A stretch of DNA of 64,000 bases from UBA11475 sp902486425. Lineage in GTDB: Bacteria > Bacillota > Clostridia > Christensenellales > Borkfalkiaceae. Positions 17,836 through 26,146 of the stretch are shown here, one piece after another; position 1 is the first letter of the stretch; the number at the start of each line of letters is the position of its first letter. The stretch lies in contig CABTOK010000004.1 in the NCBI GenBank assembly GCA_902486425.1, positions 105,675 to 169,674 on the forward strand. The letters are read 5' to 3'. The translations under genes and the position numbers were made by a program. The notes below the pieces were generated by a model. The model saw only the letters and a list, made by a program, of their open reading frames with translations, was not told the origin of the DNA and searched no databases.

Positions 17836-19716
17836 ATGACAAAAAAGACGTTGAAAATATTTACCGCTATTCTGGCGGTAATACTTGCTTTGGCAGCCGC
17901 GGCATGCTCATCAAAGGGTAATTCCGGCTCCACCAAAGTTACGTTGAAAACCCCCGGCAGCGTGATCTCGAATAACGGCGCGGTTTCCGAAACGGAAAAT
18001 TATTTCTATTTTGTAAACGGTCAGGAAGGCGCCACAGCCGAAAACGATTACGGCAAACCCGTAAAAGGCGCTATTGCGGTAGTATCGAAATCGGATCTTA
18101 AAAAGTCCGAAATCGTCGTTCCTAAAATTATGAGCGCGAAGGATTATAATGCGGGTATTTTCGTATACGGCGACTGCGTTTATTACGGAACGACCACGAC
18201 CAAAAAGGATTCCGACGGCAAGATCGCGACGGACGTTCTCGAATTCCAGAAAGCTAAACTCGACGGTTCCGGCGTTGAAGAAATTCTCGACGTAACAGGA
18301 CTTTCGACCGAATACAGATTCGTATTAAGCGGCGAAAAGGTTTATCTTTTATACGTATCCGACAGCGCTATTTACAGCGTCGATGTAGCTTCCGGCAAAA
18401 AGACCACTGTTTCCAAAAAGGCGGCGGCTTACAAATGGACCGAAACGAGCGAACTCGGCGAAGTTTCGATACTTTTTACCGAAACGGTTGCTAAATACCC
18501 CGATGAAGAAGATAATACCGAAACCGAATCTTACAACGTCGTAAAGGCTTACAAGGCGGGCGAAGAATCTGCTAAAACCGTTCTTTCCGGCAAAATGGAA
18601 TACAACGGACTTTCGAGCGATTCGACTTTCGCTATAAAGGCCGTAAAAGCGGGTTATGTTTTCGTTACCGAAACTCCCGCCAACAACACCGTAAATACCG
18701 AAAAGACCTATGCGGTAGAAGTTTCCGCTATCTACGGATATGAAGAAAACGCTACGAAAACCAACCTTACCGAAAGCAAGGTTGTAGTAAATACAAGCAA
18801 TCTCGACTCGGCTTACGTCGTATCTTTAACTGAAATTTATTATTCCTCGAGCGATAAAATAGTAAGAGCTTCGCTCACCGCTTCCGCAGATAACGAAGTT
18901 CCCGTCGCAAAAGTCGGCGTTACTTCGCTTCTCGGCAAGGACGGCGATTACATGTATTATGTAACCGACGATTCGCTTATCGCGAGAGTAGAACTTTCCG
19001 AAACGGAAATAAAGGACGAACAGATTCTTACCGGCAAGGTAAATGCATCCTGGTTCTCCGCTAAAATGGTCGGCGACTATATTTTCTGGTCGGACAGCGC
19101 AGACGACGGCTCCACTTATATGAAGACGTTGAACTATAAGACCATCTCCGCAGAAGATATCGAAGAAACTACCGAAGACGATACCACGACTTACGCTCTT
19201 AAGTCCGAAAAGCTTATCGCTCTCGGCGTAATGACCGACGAAGACGTCGTATACGCTTACGAAGCTCATCTTTCCGCATTCAAGGCAAACGCTTACGACT
19301 CCAATCAGAAACTCAACGTAAGAGACAAAGACGGCAACCTTACCATGAAGGACGGCAAGATTTACGTTGAAGGCTTCGTTACAATCCAGAACGAATACAA
19401 CGCCCTTACCGCCGCTCAGAAGAAACTCATCTCCGACGACGGAAAGAAAGTTTACGATCTCTTTACGAGAGCGCTCGAAGCAGATAACCTTCTTTATAAG
19501 CTCAACAATTATATCGAAGAAAAACGCGGCGACGTACCCGCTTCCGGCAAGACCGAAGCGGAATGGAAGACCATTGCGGAAGAAGTCCAGAAAGGCATCA
19601 ACGAAATTCTTAAAGCCGATGACGGAAAGAGCGTTATGAATCTTACGGACAACAACCTTTTGTGGGAATATTACGATTCGAACGACGGCGCGTACGCAAC
19701 CTTACTTAAAAAATAG
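17836..19716 (+). CDS. Lipoprotein with beta-propeller-like DUF5050-type repeats
   Basis: Secreted lipid-anchored protein of 626 residues. Signal peptide (residues about 1-23) ends at a lipobox-like AAAACSS with the lipidated Cys at 24. The mature part has repeated strand-like units, each with YFYFVNG, CVYYGT, VYLLYV or MYYVTD motifs, resembling the DUF5050 propeller of clostridial surface lipoproteins. The last 180 residues are more helical and Lys/Glu-rich. CGGAG lies before the ATG and a strong terminator follows. Function unknown; probably cell-envelope binding or sensing. Confidence 0.78.
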   Translation: MTKKTLKIFTAILAVILALAAAACSSKGNSGSTKVTLKTPGSVISNNGAVSETENYFYFVNGQEGATAENDYGKPVKGAIAVVSKSDLKKSEIVVPKIMSAKDYNAGIFVYGDCVYYGTTTTKKDSDGKIATDVLEFQKAKLDGSGVEEILDVTGLSTEYRFVLSGEKVYLLYVSDSAIYSVDVASGKKTTVSKKAAAYKWTETSELGEVSILFTETVAKYPDEEDNTETESYNVVKAYKAGEESAKTVLSGKMEYNGLSSDSTFAIKAVKAGYVFVTETPANNTVNTEKTYAVEVSAIYGYEENATKTNLTESKVVVNTSNLDSAYVVSLTEIYYSSSDKIVRASLTASADNEVPVAKVGVTSLLGKDGDYMYYVTDDSLIARVELSETEIKDEQILTGKVNASWFSAKMVGDYIFWSDSADDGSTYMKTLNYKTISAEDIEETTEDDTTTYALKSEKLIALGVMTDEDVVYAYEAHLSAFKANAYDSNQKLNVRDKDGNLTMKDGKIYVEGFVTIQNEYNALTAAQKKLISDDGKKVYDLFTRALEADNLLYKLNNYIEEKRGDVPASGKTEAEWKTIAEEVQKGINEILKADDGKSVMNLTDNNLLWEYYDSNDGAYATLLKK

Positions 19717-19731
19717 TATAATTTAATCCGT

Positions 19732-19760
19732 TAAAACGCCCCTTTGCGGGGGCGTTTTTT
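19732..19760 (+). terminator. Intrinsic terminator of the lipoprotein gene
   Basis: Stem AAAACGCCCC with the opposing GGGGCGTTTT around a short loop, then a T run. Confidence 0.92.
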
Positions 19761-19994
19761 ATGCCTTTATTCTGTGAGAGAAGTATGTACGGAGAAGGCG
19801 GCATAACGAATTTTTTGTTATAAACAATACGGCAAGTTTGTTTTTGCTTATAGCAAATTTGTTTTCAGGCGATAAATTTTCTTATTTAAAAATTTTTATA
19901 TTATTTTTATATTTATAATGTATAAAACAAAAACACGGTGGCAATAAAAAGAGTAAAAAGAAGCGGCAAAATAAACGCCGCAAAAGGAGAAAAT

Positions 19995-20183
19995 ATGCCT
20001 AACACCGATCTTACGGCAAAGGAAGTAACGATTATTTCTGATCTTTTAACTTATGAAGAAGCCGCCTGCAAAAAGGCGAGGCTTTATTCTAAGCAGCTCA
20101 CCGATCCCGAAATCGCGGATAAGTTTACAAAGATAGCGGACAATCACGAAAAGCGTTTCAATGCGCTTCTCGCGTTGTTATAA
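19995..20183 (+). CDS. Small ferritin-like/coat-type helical protein
   Basis: 62 residues, all predicted helix, with YEEAACKKARLYSKQL and a closing IADNHEKRFNALLALL helix typical of the short spore-coat-associated proteins found with CotF in Clostridia. I chose ATG 19995, 6 bases after AAAAGGAG, over a GTG 19 codons upstream with no site. It is 12 bases from the Coat F-like gene, so the two are co-transcribed and likely form a forespore-surface or coat pair. Confidence 0.72.
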   Translation: MPNTDLTAKEVTIISDLLTYEEAACKKARLYSKQLTDPEIADKFTKIADNHEKRFNALLALL

Positions 20184-20195
20184 AAAGGAGAAATT

Positions 20196-20498
20196 ATGGC
20201 GGGATATAAACAGAACAATCAGCTTAACGAAAAAGATTCTTTACAGGACATGCTCGAACTCGAAAAGTCCGTTGTAAAAATGTACGTTACCGCAGTTACC
20301 GAAGCGGCGAACAAACCCGTTCGTTCGGCAATAAAATCGCTTCTTACCGAGTCTGCGGACGACCAGTACGAAATATTCAAACTTATGCGCGACAACGGCT
20401 ATTACGAACCGGCGCCGGCGGATAAAGCGGTCATCGACAGGGAAAAGGATACCTTTAAAAAGGCGCAGACAGAGCTTAAAAAGGCGGCGGGCAAGTAA
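20196..20498 (+). CDS. Spore coat protein, Coat F domain
   Basis: 100 residues resembling the Coat F family of spore coat proteins: helical LQDMLELEKSVVKMYVTAVTEAAN, then the RSAIKSLLTESADDQYEIFKLMRDNGYYEPAPA segment with the conserved NGYY motif. AAAAGGAG precedes the ATG. Second gene of a two-gene coat unit. Confidence 0.82.
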   Translation: MAGYKQNNQLNEKDSLQDMLELEKSVVKMYVTAVTEAANKPVRSAIKSLLTESADDQYEIFKLMRDNGYYEPAPADKAVIDREKDTFKKAQTELKKAAGK

Positions 20499-20522
20499 AA
20501 TATTTTATTCGCCCATAAAAGC

Positions 20523-20551
20523 TTGATTTTAAAAAGCAAAAGTTGTATTCT
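20523..20551 (+). promoter_or_regulatory. Promoter of queT and its riboswitch
   Basis: TTGATT, 17-base spacer, TATTCT. The expected start at about 20558 coincides with the first base pair of the riboswitch aptamer. Confidence 0.7.
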
Positions 20552-20557
20552 TATAAC

Positions 20558-20655
20558 GAGAAGGTTTTCGGAAAACACTTCTATAAAACAACCGAAGTTT
20601 AATTAAAAACACAGTTTTTTAAGCGGAAGTTGTTTTGACTGCCGCTTATTTTTAT
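20558..20655 (+). ncRNA. preQ1 class I riboswitch with terminator expression platform
   Basis: The aptamer (20559-20597) has P1 AGAAG (20559-20563) with CTTCT (20578-20582), a TTCGG loop segment that can form the P2 pseudoknot with CCGAA in the tail, and the characteristic A-rich tail ATAAAACAA. Downstream, AAGCGG (20621-20626) and CCGCTT (20642-20647) with a following T run form a terminator. AAAACAAC of the aptamer tail (20585-20592) is perfectly complementary to GTTGTTTT (20629-20636) inside the terminator, so ligand binding that captures the tail would favour termination. It precedes queT, a classic preQ1 target. Confidence 0.85.
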
Positions 20656-20671
20656 TCTGGAGGATTTAATT

Positions 20672-21184
20672 ATGAAACAGCAGACAAAACGATTGACGAG
20701 AGCGGGCATCATCGCCGCTTTATACGTCGTACTTATTTTTCCCGTGGTAAGCTTTGCCTCGGGAGAAATTCAGATAAGACCGTCCGAAGCATTATGCGTG
20801 CTTTGCGTGTTCTTTCCCGAAGCGTCGGTGGCGATGGGGGTAGGGTGTCTTGTCGCAAACATCATAACGGGATGTACGCTAATAGATATTATAACCGGAC
20901 CGATTATAACATTCGCAGCGGGTGCTATAACCTATTTTATGTGTCATAAGATACAAAAACCCTGGCTTAAATATTTGCTTGCGGGCATACCTACGGTACT
21001 CTTAAATGCGTTTTTGCTCCCCGTCGTATGGTATTTTGCCACGGGACTTTCGCATTTGTACATAATCTGCGTATTATTCCTGATTGCGTCCGAAACGCTT
21101 TCGGTATACGCTCTCGGCGCGGCCTTTTTCTTCTTTATAGATAAAGCGAGACAAAAAGAAACGGGCGCGGAACTTTTTAAATAA
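20672..21184 (+). CDS. queT: QueT family queuosine-precursor ECF transporter S component
   Basis: Substrate-binding membrane subunit for uptake of a queuosine precursor (preQ1/preQ0). The 170 residues contain about five or six hydrophobic helices. QueT signatures are LTRAGIIAALYVVLIF, the GEIQIRPSEALCVL motif and GPIITFAAGAITYF. TGGAGGA precedes ATG 20672. It lacks ATPase and EcfT genes beside it and should use the EcfA1-A2-T module at 10.3 kb. Regulated by the preQ1 riboswitch in its leader. Confidence 0.9.
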   Translation: MKQQTKRLTRAGIIAALYVVLIFPVVSFASGEIQIRPSEALCVLCVFFPEASVAMGVGCLVANIITGCTLIDIITGPIITFAAGAITYFMCHKIQKPWLKYLLAGIPTVLLNAFLLPVVWYFATGLSHLYIICVLFLIASETLSVYALGAAFFFFIDKARQKETGAELFK

Positions 21185-21248
21185 TTTATGAAAGGAGCGG
21201 TCTGCGGTAACCGCTTCCTGATATTCCGGAAAACACATAAAAGAAAAT

Positions 21249-21281
21249 CAGAAAGGCGAAGCTGCAGGCTTCGCCTTTCTG
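21249..21281 (-). terminator. Terminator of the DUF378 gene (bidirectional stem)
   Basis: Nearly perfect 14-bp stem CAGAAAGGCGAAGC with its complement around a short loop. The T-rich tract follows on the minus strand. Confidence 0.8.
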
Positions 21282-21309
21282 ACTGTAAATTTTTTGGTAT
21301 TATTTATAG

Positions 21310-21525
21310 TTACGCTTCAGCTCTTTTGTTGCCGAACGGTACGCCGAGAATAAGGGTAAACAAAAGCCATATTCCCGCAACGCCGACTACCGAATAGATT
21401 ATTCTCGCGACCATGCCGTTTCCGAAAATCGCGGTAACGGGGTTGAACGAAAAAAGTCCCACAAGGAGCCATACGAGCGCGCCTATTATCGCCAGAACGT
21501 AAGCTATTATCGAAGTTACTTTCAT
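21310..21525 (-). CDS. DUF378 family small membrane protein
   Basis: 71 residues with two membrane helices (about 5-25 and 38-62). The DUF378 pattern is visible: IIAYVLAIIGALVWLLVGLF, an FNPV..IFG loop and RIIYSVVGVAGIW. Function of the family is unknown. AGGAGGA lies before ATG 21525, but this site is buried in the right arm of a hairpin that also looks like the terminator of the upstream tig-like gene. Confidence 0.85.
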   Translation of the reverse strand: MKVTSIIAYVLAIIGALVWLLVGLFSFNPVTAIFGNGMVARIIYSVVGVAGIWLLFTLILGVPFGNKRAEA

Positions 21526-21564
21526 AAAAAATCCTCCTGCGATTATTTTGCGCAGAAGGATTTT
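21526..21564 (-). terminator. Terminator-like hairpin occluding the DUF378 ribosome-binding site
   Basis: On the minus strand AAAATCCTTCTGCG pairs with CGCAGGAGGATTTT (one mismatch) around an 8-base loop, followed by a T run and then the DUF378 ATG. The AGGAGGA site lies in the second arm. It probably terminates the tig-like transcript and limits DUF378 translation. Confidence 0.7.
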
Positions 21565-21623
21565 TTTTATGCGTTTTTATTTATCCGGCGTTTGCCGCCG
21601 ATAAGTTTATAAATAAATTTATA

Positions 21624-22541
21624 TTATTCGGACCACTCGTTGCTTTCTTCGAGAAGCTGAAGCGCTTTCGCATATGCCATGTTCTGTCTGATTGCGGGAG
21701 CCGCGTCTTCTTTGGCACCGGAACTTCTGACGTAATCGGCGATTTCTTCATCCGAAACCGCTACGTTTTCACGCTTTACTATCTCTTCGAGCGCGGTGAT
21801 GCTCTTAATGTTTTCTTCTATCATCGCTTTAAGTTTTACGGTTTCGTCTTCTCTAGTGGTGCCGTTCATTTCAAAAAACTGGTCTACCGACATTCCGTAA
21901 TTTTTAAGGTCGTTTTCGAGATGGTTGAAGTTAGCTTTTACTTCGTTTTCGATTTCTTCGGGGCTTACTTCGATTTCGGAATTTTTAACTATTTCTTTAA
22001 GCATTATTTCCTGCTTTTTAGCGTAAAATTCGCGGTTGTATTTATCTTCGAGATAATTTCTGTAGCACGCTTTGAATTCTTCTACCGACTGCATCTTGGT
22101 GTGAGCCTTAACCGTTTCGTCCGTTAAAGGTTTGTCCGAAAAACGCTTGATGGCATGGAGCTTTACCTTGAAAACGGCGGGCTTGCCTGCTAAATCGGGT
22201 ACGTAATTTTCGGGGAAGGTCACTTTGACGTCTTTTTCTTCGCCGGGATGCATGCCGACCATCTGGTCTTCGAATCCGTCGATAAAAGAGTGGCTGCCGA
22301 TTTTAAGGTCGTAGCACTTTGCTTCGCCGCCTTCGAATTTTTCGCCGTTTACATATCCGCAAAAATCCATGTGAGCGGTGTCGCCGACGTTAAGAGTTTC
22401 GTTTTCGTCGGTTATTTCTTCTTCAGAAAACTGTTTTCTGAATCTTTCGACTTCTTCGGCGATTTCTCCGTCGGTTACCGTATGCTTTTCGGGGAGATGA
22501 AAGTTAAGATCTTTATATATAAGGTTTTTGATTTCTGCCAT
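21624..22541 (-). CDS. tig: Trigger-factor-like chaperone lacking the ribosome-binding domain
   Basis: Peptidyl-prolyl isomerase/chaperone. The protein aligns to trigger factor from its middle onward: linker with TDGEIAEEVERFRKQF, FKBP-type domain VGDTAHMDFCGYVNGEKFEGG to GKPAVFKVKLHAIK (about 50-132), then the helical C-terminal cradle (VSPEEIENEV, VSDEEIADYV). At 305 residues it is about 120 shorter than normal and has no GFRxGKxP ribosome-docking segment. The start is firm: AAGGAG precedes ATG 22541 and a promoter lies 45 bases upstream. It is either a ribosome-independent paralogue or a trimmed sole copy. Confidence 0.85.
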   Translation of the reverse strand: MAEIKNLIYKDLNFHLPEKHTVTDGEIAEEVERFRKQFSEEEITDENETLNVGDTAHMDFCGYVNGEKFEGGEAKCYDLKIGSHSFIDGFEDQMVGMHPGEEKDVKVTFPENYVPDLAGKPAVFKVKLHAIKRFSDKPLTDETVKAHTKMQSVEEFKACYRNYLEDKYNREFYAKKQEIMLKEIVKNSEIEVSPEEIENEVKANFNHLENDLKNYGMSVDQFFEMNGTTREDETVKLKAMIEENIKSITALEEIVKRENVAVSDEEIADYVRSSGAKEDAAPAIRQNMAYAKALQLLEESNEWSE

Positions 22542-22585
22542 TGTTTCTCCTTTGGTTGCGCCTTATGCGCCGTTATTACCACAAT

Positions 22586-22614
22586 ATAATACCGCTTTTT
22601 CGCTTAAAAGTCAA
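22586..22614 (-). promoter_or_regulatory. Promoter of the trigger-factor-like gene
   Basis: On the minus strand TTGACT, 17-base spacer, TATTAT. Confidence 0.8.
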
Positions 22615-22649
22615 CGGGGGACGAAAAATAAAGCTTTTTAAGACAAAAC

Positions 22650-22685
22650 AAAAAGGAAAGCCGCTTATATTAAAACAAGCGGCTT
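22650..22685 (-). terminator. Terminator of sipL-ispE
   Basis: Perfect 9-bp stem AAGCCGCTT / AAGCGGCTT, followed on the minus strand by a T-rich tract. Confidence 0.85.
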
Positions 22686-22705
22686 GTAGAGCGGTAAATT
22701 ATTTT

Positions 22706-23560
22706 TTATTCGGACGGAACGGTTTTTAAGGCGATCACGTTCTCTTTTTTATATGTTTTTAAAAGCTCTTTTTCGGCGAGTTTCATTTTTTTCTCGTTTT
22801 CGAATATTCCGTACGCTACGGAGCCGCTCCCGGACATTGCCGCATTAAGAGCTCCGACGGATTTTAAAGCGTTTATATTGTCTTCTATTTCCGGCAATTT
22901 GGTGAGCACGGGACGATACAGGTCGTTCTTCAGCATACCGCAAAGCTTATCGACTTCACCGTTCTTCAGATATTTTGCCGCGGCTACGGTCGTCGGTTCC
23001 GAATAAGTTTTAAGGTCGTCGTAAAGTTTATAGGCTTCTTTCGCGCTCATGCCTTTATCGGCGGTTATAAGTATGACGTAAAGGACGGTTTTTATCGGGA
23101 GATAGGTTATTTTTTCTCCGCGTCCGCGTAAAACGGCGTAGCCGCCTTTAAGCATGTACGACGCGTCGCTTCCTATCGAATCGGCGAGCGGCCTTAATTC
23201 CGCGTTTATCTTGAAAAGTTTGTTCATCGCTATGAGAACAGCCGCCACGTCCGCGCTCGAACCACCTAATCCGCCGCCGACGGGAATGTTTTTATCTATC
23301 GTGACGTCTACGCCCGGAACGTGGAAAGTTTCCTTAAAAAGTTTAGCCGCCTTGAAGGCGTTGTTTTCGGTTACCGGTACACCGGATTTTATACGGGTTT
23401 CGGTTATAGTAATGGCGTTGTCCGGTCGCTTTTTAACGGTAACGGTATCGTATAAGCCGACCGAAGCGCACAGCGAACGTATTATGTGATAGTTATTTTC
23501 GCTCCCCGTTACGTCGAGCGTAAGATTGATTTTGGCGGGGATTTTTACTTTGGTTTTCAA
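22706..23560 (-). CDS. ispE: 4-diphosphocytidyl-2-C-methyl-D-erythritol kinase
   Basis: GHMP kinase of the non-mevalonate (MEP) isoprenoid pathway; phosphorylates CDP-ME at the 2-hydroxyl. The ATP loop GGGLGGSSADVAAV (about 92-105), the N-terminal AKINLTLDV substrate motif and the C-terminal AAMSGSGSVAYGIF motif are present. 284 residues, normal. It follows sipL by 6 bases, so they share a transcript. Veg is next upstream; veg near ispE is a known Firmicutes neighbourhood. Confidence 0.95.
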   Translation of the reverse strand: MKTKVKIPAKINLTLDVTGSENNYHIIRSLCASVGLYDTVTVKKRPDNAITITETRIKSGVPVTENNAFKAAKLFKETFHVPGVDVTIDKNIPVGGGLGGSSADVAAVLIAMNKLFKINAELRPLADSIGSDASYMLKGGYAVLRGRGEKITYLPIKTVLYVILITADKGMSAKEAYKLYDDLKTYSEPTTVAAAKYLKNGEVDKLCGMLKNDLYRPVLTKLPEIEDNINALKSVGALNAAMSGSGSVAYGIFENEKKMKLAEKELLKTYKKENVIALKTVPSE

Positions 23561-23566
23561 TTAAAA

Positions 23567-25069
23567 TTACTCCTTTTTAAGCTGTCTGTAAACAACTATT
23601 CTCTCTGTTCCTTTTAAGGGGAATTCGAGATCGGGATTTGTTTTGACTATTTCTTCCGGCGAAACGCGCAGCCGTTTCGAAAGTCCGAAGAGGTCTTCGC
23701 CTTCCGCGGGAATATACACGCTGATGGCGGCGGTTTTTTCGGGAATATCGCCGGTTTCTTCGATCTTGGCGATTATTTTAACCTTTTCTTCCGTTTTTAT
23801 CGTGACGTAAGTTTTTATTTTGCCGAAGCACTCTATTTCCGTTTCGGAGCAGGGCCTTGCCGTTATTTCGGAAACGTAAATGCCAACGCTCGTAACTCCG
23901 GATTCCGAGAGTTTTTCGTTTATTTCGGCGGGGAATTCGTACGAATACGCTTTTACGCCGCCCGCGGTTTTTATGATAGAAGTCGCCTTTATGACCGCCG
24001 AGCATTTAAGAATCCCGTCTTCGACCGTTTTATCGGTTATGGTAACGGGCGAAGCAAACGTGGTCAGTATCTTCGCTCCTTCGTCGTCTTCGCCGAGAAC
24101 GGGGATTCTTTCGTTGAACTTCTGCTCGAAAACGTTGTAATAATTAAACGACGGAACGGTTATTTCTTCCGTAGTTACGTTCAGAATTTTTTTATCCGAA
24201 AAACAATCTGTCGGGACGAGCGCGTCTTCTTTTATCACCGCTTCCGAACAAGCGAAAAGGATGAGAGTCAGAACGGCTTTGCTGGAACCCGTTTCTTCGT
24301 CTACTTCGATATCGTATCTCGAATTTTTAACCGATACTTCGGATTTAGCCGCCATTGCGGGCATCGCGCCTTCGCACTCGGTTTCTATTCTGAACGGAAA
24401 AACTTCGTTCTTTTTTACTATATCACCGTTTTCGGATTTTTGCAACAAATAAACCGCCGCGTGAATTTCGCCGTCTACGATGACGGTGCCTATACCCGCG
24501 CGTACCGAAGTTATCCCTACGGTTTCTGTGTGGAAGAGAGCCTTTTCAACGGGGAAGCCGATTTCAAATTCCTGTTCTGTTTCCGAATCGCTGCAGAACT
24601 TGCCCGTCGAGCGGGTGAGTCCCGTTATGCAGGCGTCCGTAAAAATATCTTCGCCGCCAGTAAGATAGTCCTTTTTGACAGTCTCGTAAACATCCATGGT
24701 TATGTTAAGAGTAACCGAAACGGATATTACGCTGCCGTAAAACGGCTCGCATTTTACTATTTCGGTTTTTCCCGTCACGGTCATGTCGGGGCGTACCCGT
24801 TCGTCGTTAATCACGTCCGAAAATGCCGTGCCGCATTCCGAACCAGAAAGAGTTCCTTCGGCATTTACTCCGACGATCGAAACTATGAGTCTGCCGCCGA
24901 AGTTCACTTTTTTTTCTTTTGCCGAAAAACTTTCGCCGTACACCGATGGGGATATTGCGATAACGCCGAAGCCTTCCGCGGGAACGTCCGTTTTACATTC
25001 GACTTTTACCGAAGTCGAGAGACTGAAGGCTTTCTTTTCGTATGATATTTTTTCGAATTTTGCATTCAT
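23567..25069 (-). CDS. sipL: SipL-like spore morphogenetic protein (DUF3794 repeats plus LysM)
   Basis: In Clostridia SipL binds SpoIVA and is needed to encase the forespore in coat. The 500 residues show repeated DUF3794-type beta domains (segments with SVSVTLNITMDVYET, FPFRIETECEGA, SYEFPAEI) and a C-terminal LysM-like domain (about 450-495: VYIPAEGEDLFGLSKRL, EEIVKTNPDL). No signal peptide, consistent with a mother-cell cytosolic coat protein. A sigma-E-like promoter lies upstream. ispE follows by 6 bases. Confidence 0.88.
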   Translation of the reverse strand: MNAKFEKISYEKKAFSLSTSVKVECKTDVPAEGFGVIAISPSVYGESFSAKEKKVNFGGRLIVSIVGVNAEGTLSGSECGTAFSDVINDERVRPDMTVTGKTEIVKCEPFYGSVISVSVTLNITMDVYETVKKDYLTGGEDIFTDACITGLTRSTGKFCSDSETEQEFEIGFPVEKALFHTETVGITSVRAGIGTVIVDGEIHAAVYLLQKSENGDIVKKNEVFPFRIETECEGAMPAMAAKSEVSVKNSRYDIEVDEETGSSKAVLTLILFACSEAVIKEDALVPTDCFSDKKILNVTTEEITVPSFNYYNVFEQKFNERIPVLGEDDEGAKILTTFASPVTITDKTVEDGILKCSAVIKATSIIKTAGGVKAYSYEFPAEINEKLSESGVTSVGIYVSEITARPCSETEIECFGKIKTYVTIKTEEKVKIIAKIEETGDIPEKTAAISVYIPAEGEDLFGLSKRLRVSPEEIVKTNPDLEFPLKGTERIVVYRQLKKE

Positions 25070-25099
25070 ATATTTTCACCTGCCGTTTTTATTCGTTAT

Positions 25100-25128
25100 A
25101 TTGTATTATTAAAAAATAAAAATTATGC
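25100..25128 (-). promoter_or_regulatory. Candidate sigma-E promoter of sipL
   Basis: On the minus strand GCATAAT, 14-base spacer, AATACAAT. The sigma-E consensus is KMATATT, 14-15 bases, CATACAMT, so only one or two bases differ. SipL is a mother-cell (sigma-E) product in related bacteria. Confidence 0.6.
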
Positions 25129-25129
25129 A

Positions 25130-25159
25130 AATAAAAGAACGCCCGCAATGCGGACGTCC
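25130..25159 (-). terminator. Probable terminator of veg
   Basis: Ten-base-pair stem with wobble pairs (GAACGCCCGC / GCGGACGTCC) and a T-rich tract on the minus strand. Upstream lies another 8-bp inverted repeat, ATAACAAG / CTTGTTAT (25228-25255). Confidence 0.6.
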
Positions 25160-25273
25160 TTAAATGGGGGAAGAGAGAAATTTGCAGCAGGCTTAAATGG
25201 TTGTCTGACTTTATTGTTTATAACTTAATAACAAGACTTAAACGTTTCTTGTTATCGGCTGCGAAACGTTGAA

Positions 25274-25519
25274 TCAGCCTTCTTTTGCCGATAGAACTAC
25301 GTTTTTGCAGAGATACTCCGAGTACGAGTAAGAAGTTTTACCCTTAAAATCTTTGTCAAAAGGCACCACGGTGAAAAGAGCGGGGTATATGCCCGCGAGC
25401 GTTCCGTCATAAGTTATTTTTTTGTTTCTGCCGAGATTTACTATGACGTTTACCGCCTTGCCCGAAAGAAGAGTTATTTCTTTTTTTGCTTCGTTTACGT
25501 TTTTGCTTGCTTTTATCAT
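25274..25519 (-). CDS. veg: Veg family protein
   Basis: Small SH3-like protein; in Bacillus subtilis Veg stimulates biofilm gene expression. The 81 residues match Veg in layout: LSGKAVNVIVNLGRNKK, then GTLAGIYPALFTV and YSYSEYL near the C-terminus. The start context is poor (AAGG directly beside ATG 25519), so the exact start is uncertain. Located just upstream of sipL-ispE, the usual neighbourhood. Confidence 0.85.
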   Translation of the reverse strand: MIKASKNVNEAKKEITLLSGKAVNVIVNLGRNKKITYDGTLAGIYPALFTVVPFDKDFKGKTSYSYSEYLCKNVVLSAKEG

Positions 25520-25554
25520 ACCTTGTTTATTGCCCGATTATTAAAATTTATACA

Positions 25555-25582
25555 TAAAAAAGCGACCGCGTAAAGCAGTCGC
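25555..25582 (-). terminator. Terminator of the zinc-ribbon/DUF4190 gene
   Basis: On the minus strand GCGACTGC, 5-base loop, GCGGTCGC, then six T. Confidence 0.88.
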
Positions 25583-25609
25583 AGCTTTTATACGAATTAT
25601 ATATAAGTT

Positions 25610-26110
25610 TTAGAAGGGCCGTGCGGTCCCCAATACCAAGATAATCAATATAAAATAAAAGCCCCAGATTACCGTAGTTATTATCGAAACGACAAGTCCC
25701 GCAATCGCAAGACCGTTGCAAGAAGAAGAATTTTTCATCTTCGCCATGCCTGTTATGCTGAGCCCCAAAGCTACAAAGCAGGGGATAACGAATAAAAAGC
25801 CGAGCCATAACGATAAAACGGAAGCGACAAACCCCGCTATGCCGAAGCCGTTAGGCGATTTTTGGCAAGCGGAAGGGTAACTCTGATTGCCGGGATTATT
25901 ACAATTGTTGTTATAGGTGTTTCCGCCATAATAAGAAGAATTGTTATAACCGTTCGATACGGTTTCGGGCAGAACGCTTTCGCCCTTAAAAGCTTCGTTG
26001 TAGACGCTGTACGCCTTATCGCCGTCTGAGTCCGAATTTGTTTTTTCGCCGCAATAGGGGCAGAATTTATCTTTTTCGGACAGTTTGCCGCCGCATTTTT
26101 TGCAATACAT
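25610..26110 (-). CDS. Zinc-ribbon membrane protein with DUF4190 domain
   Basis: 166 residues. The N-terminus is a zinc ribbon, CKKCG and CPYCG (residues 3-22), then a disordered Asn/Tyr/Ser-rich linker, then two long hydrophobic helices (about 92-115 and 130-160) with GIAGFVASVLSLWLGFL and GLAIAGLVVSI, the DUF4190 pattern. Role unknown. It starts 37 bases after the acidic zinc-ribbon gene and likely shares its transcript. Confidence 0.82.
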   Translation of the reverse strand: MYCKKCGGKLSEKDKFCPYCGEKTNSDSDGDKAYSVYNEAFKGESVLPETVSNGYNNSSYYGGNTYNNNCNNPGNQSYPSACQKSPNGFGIAGFVASVLSLWLGFLFVIPCFVALGLSITGMAKMKNSSSCNGLAIAGLVVSIITTVIWGFYFILIILVLGTARPF

Positions 26111-26146
26111 AGTTATACCGCCTTAATTATCGATGCGAAAACGAAA

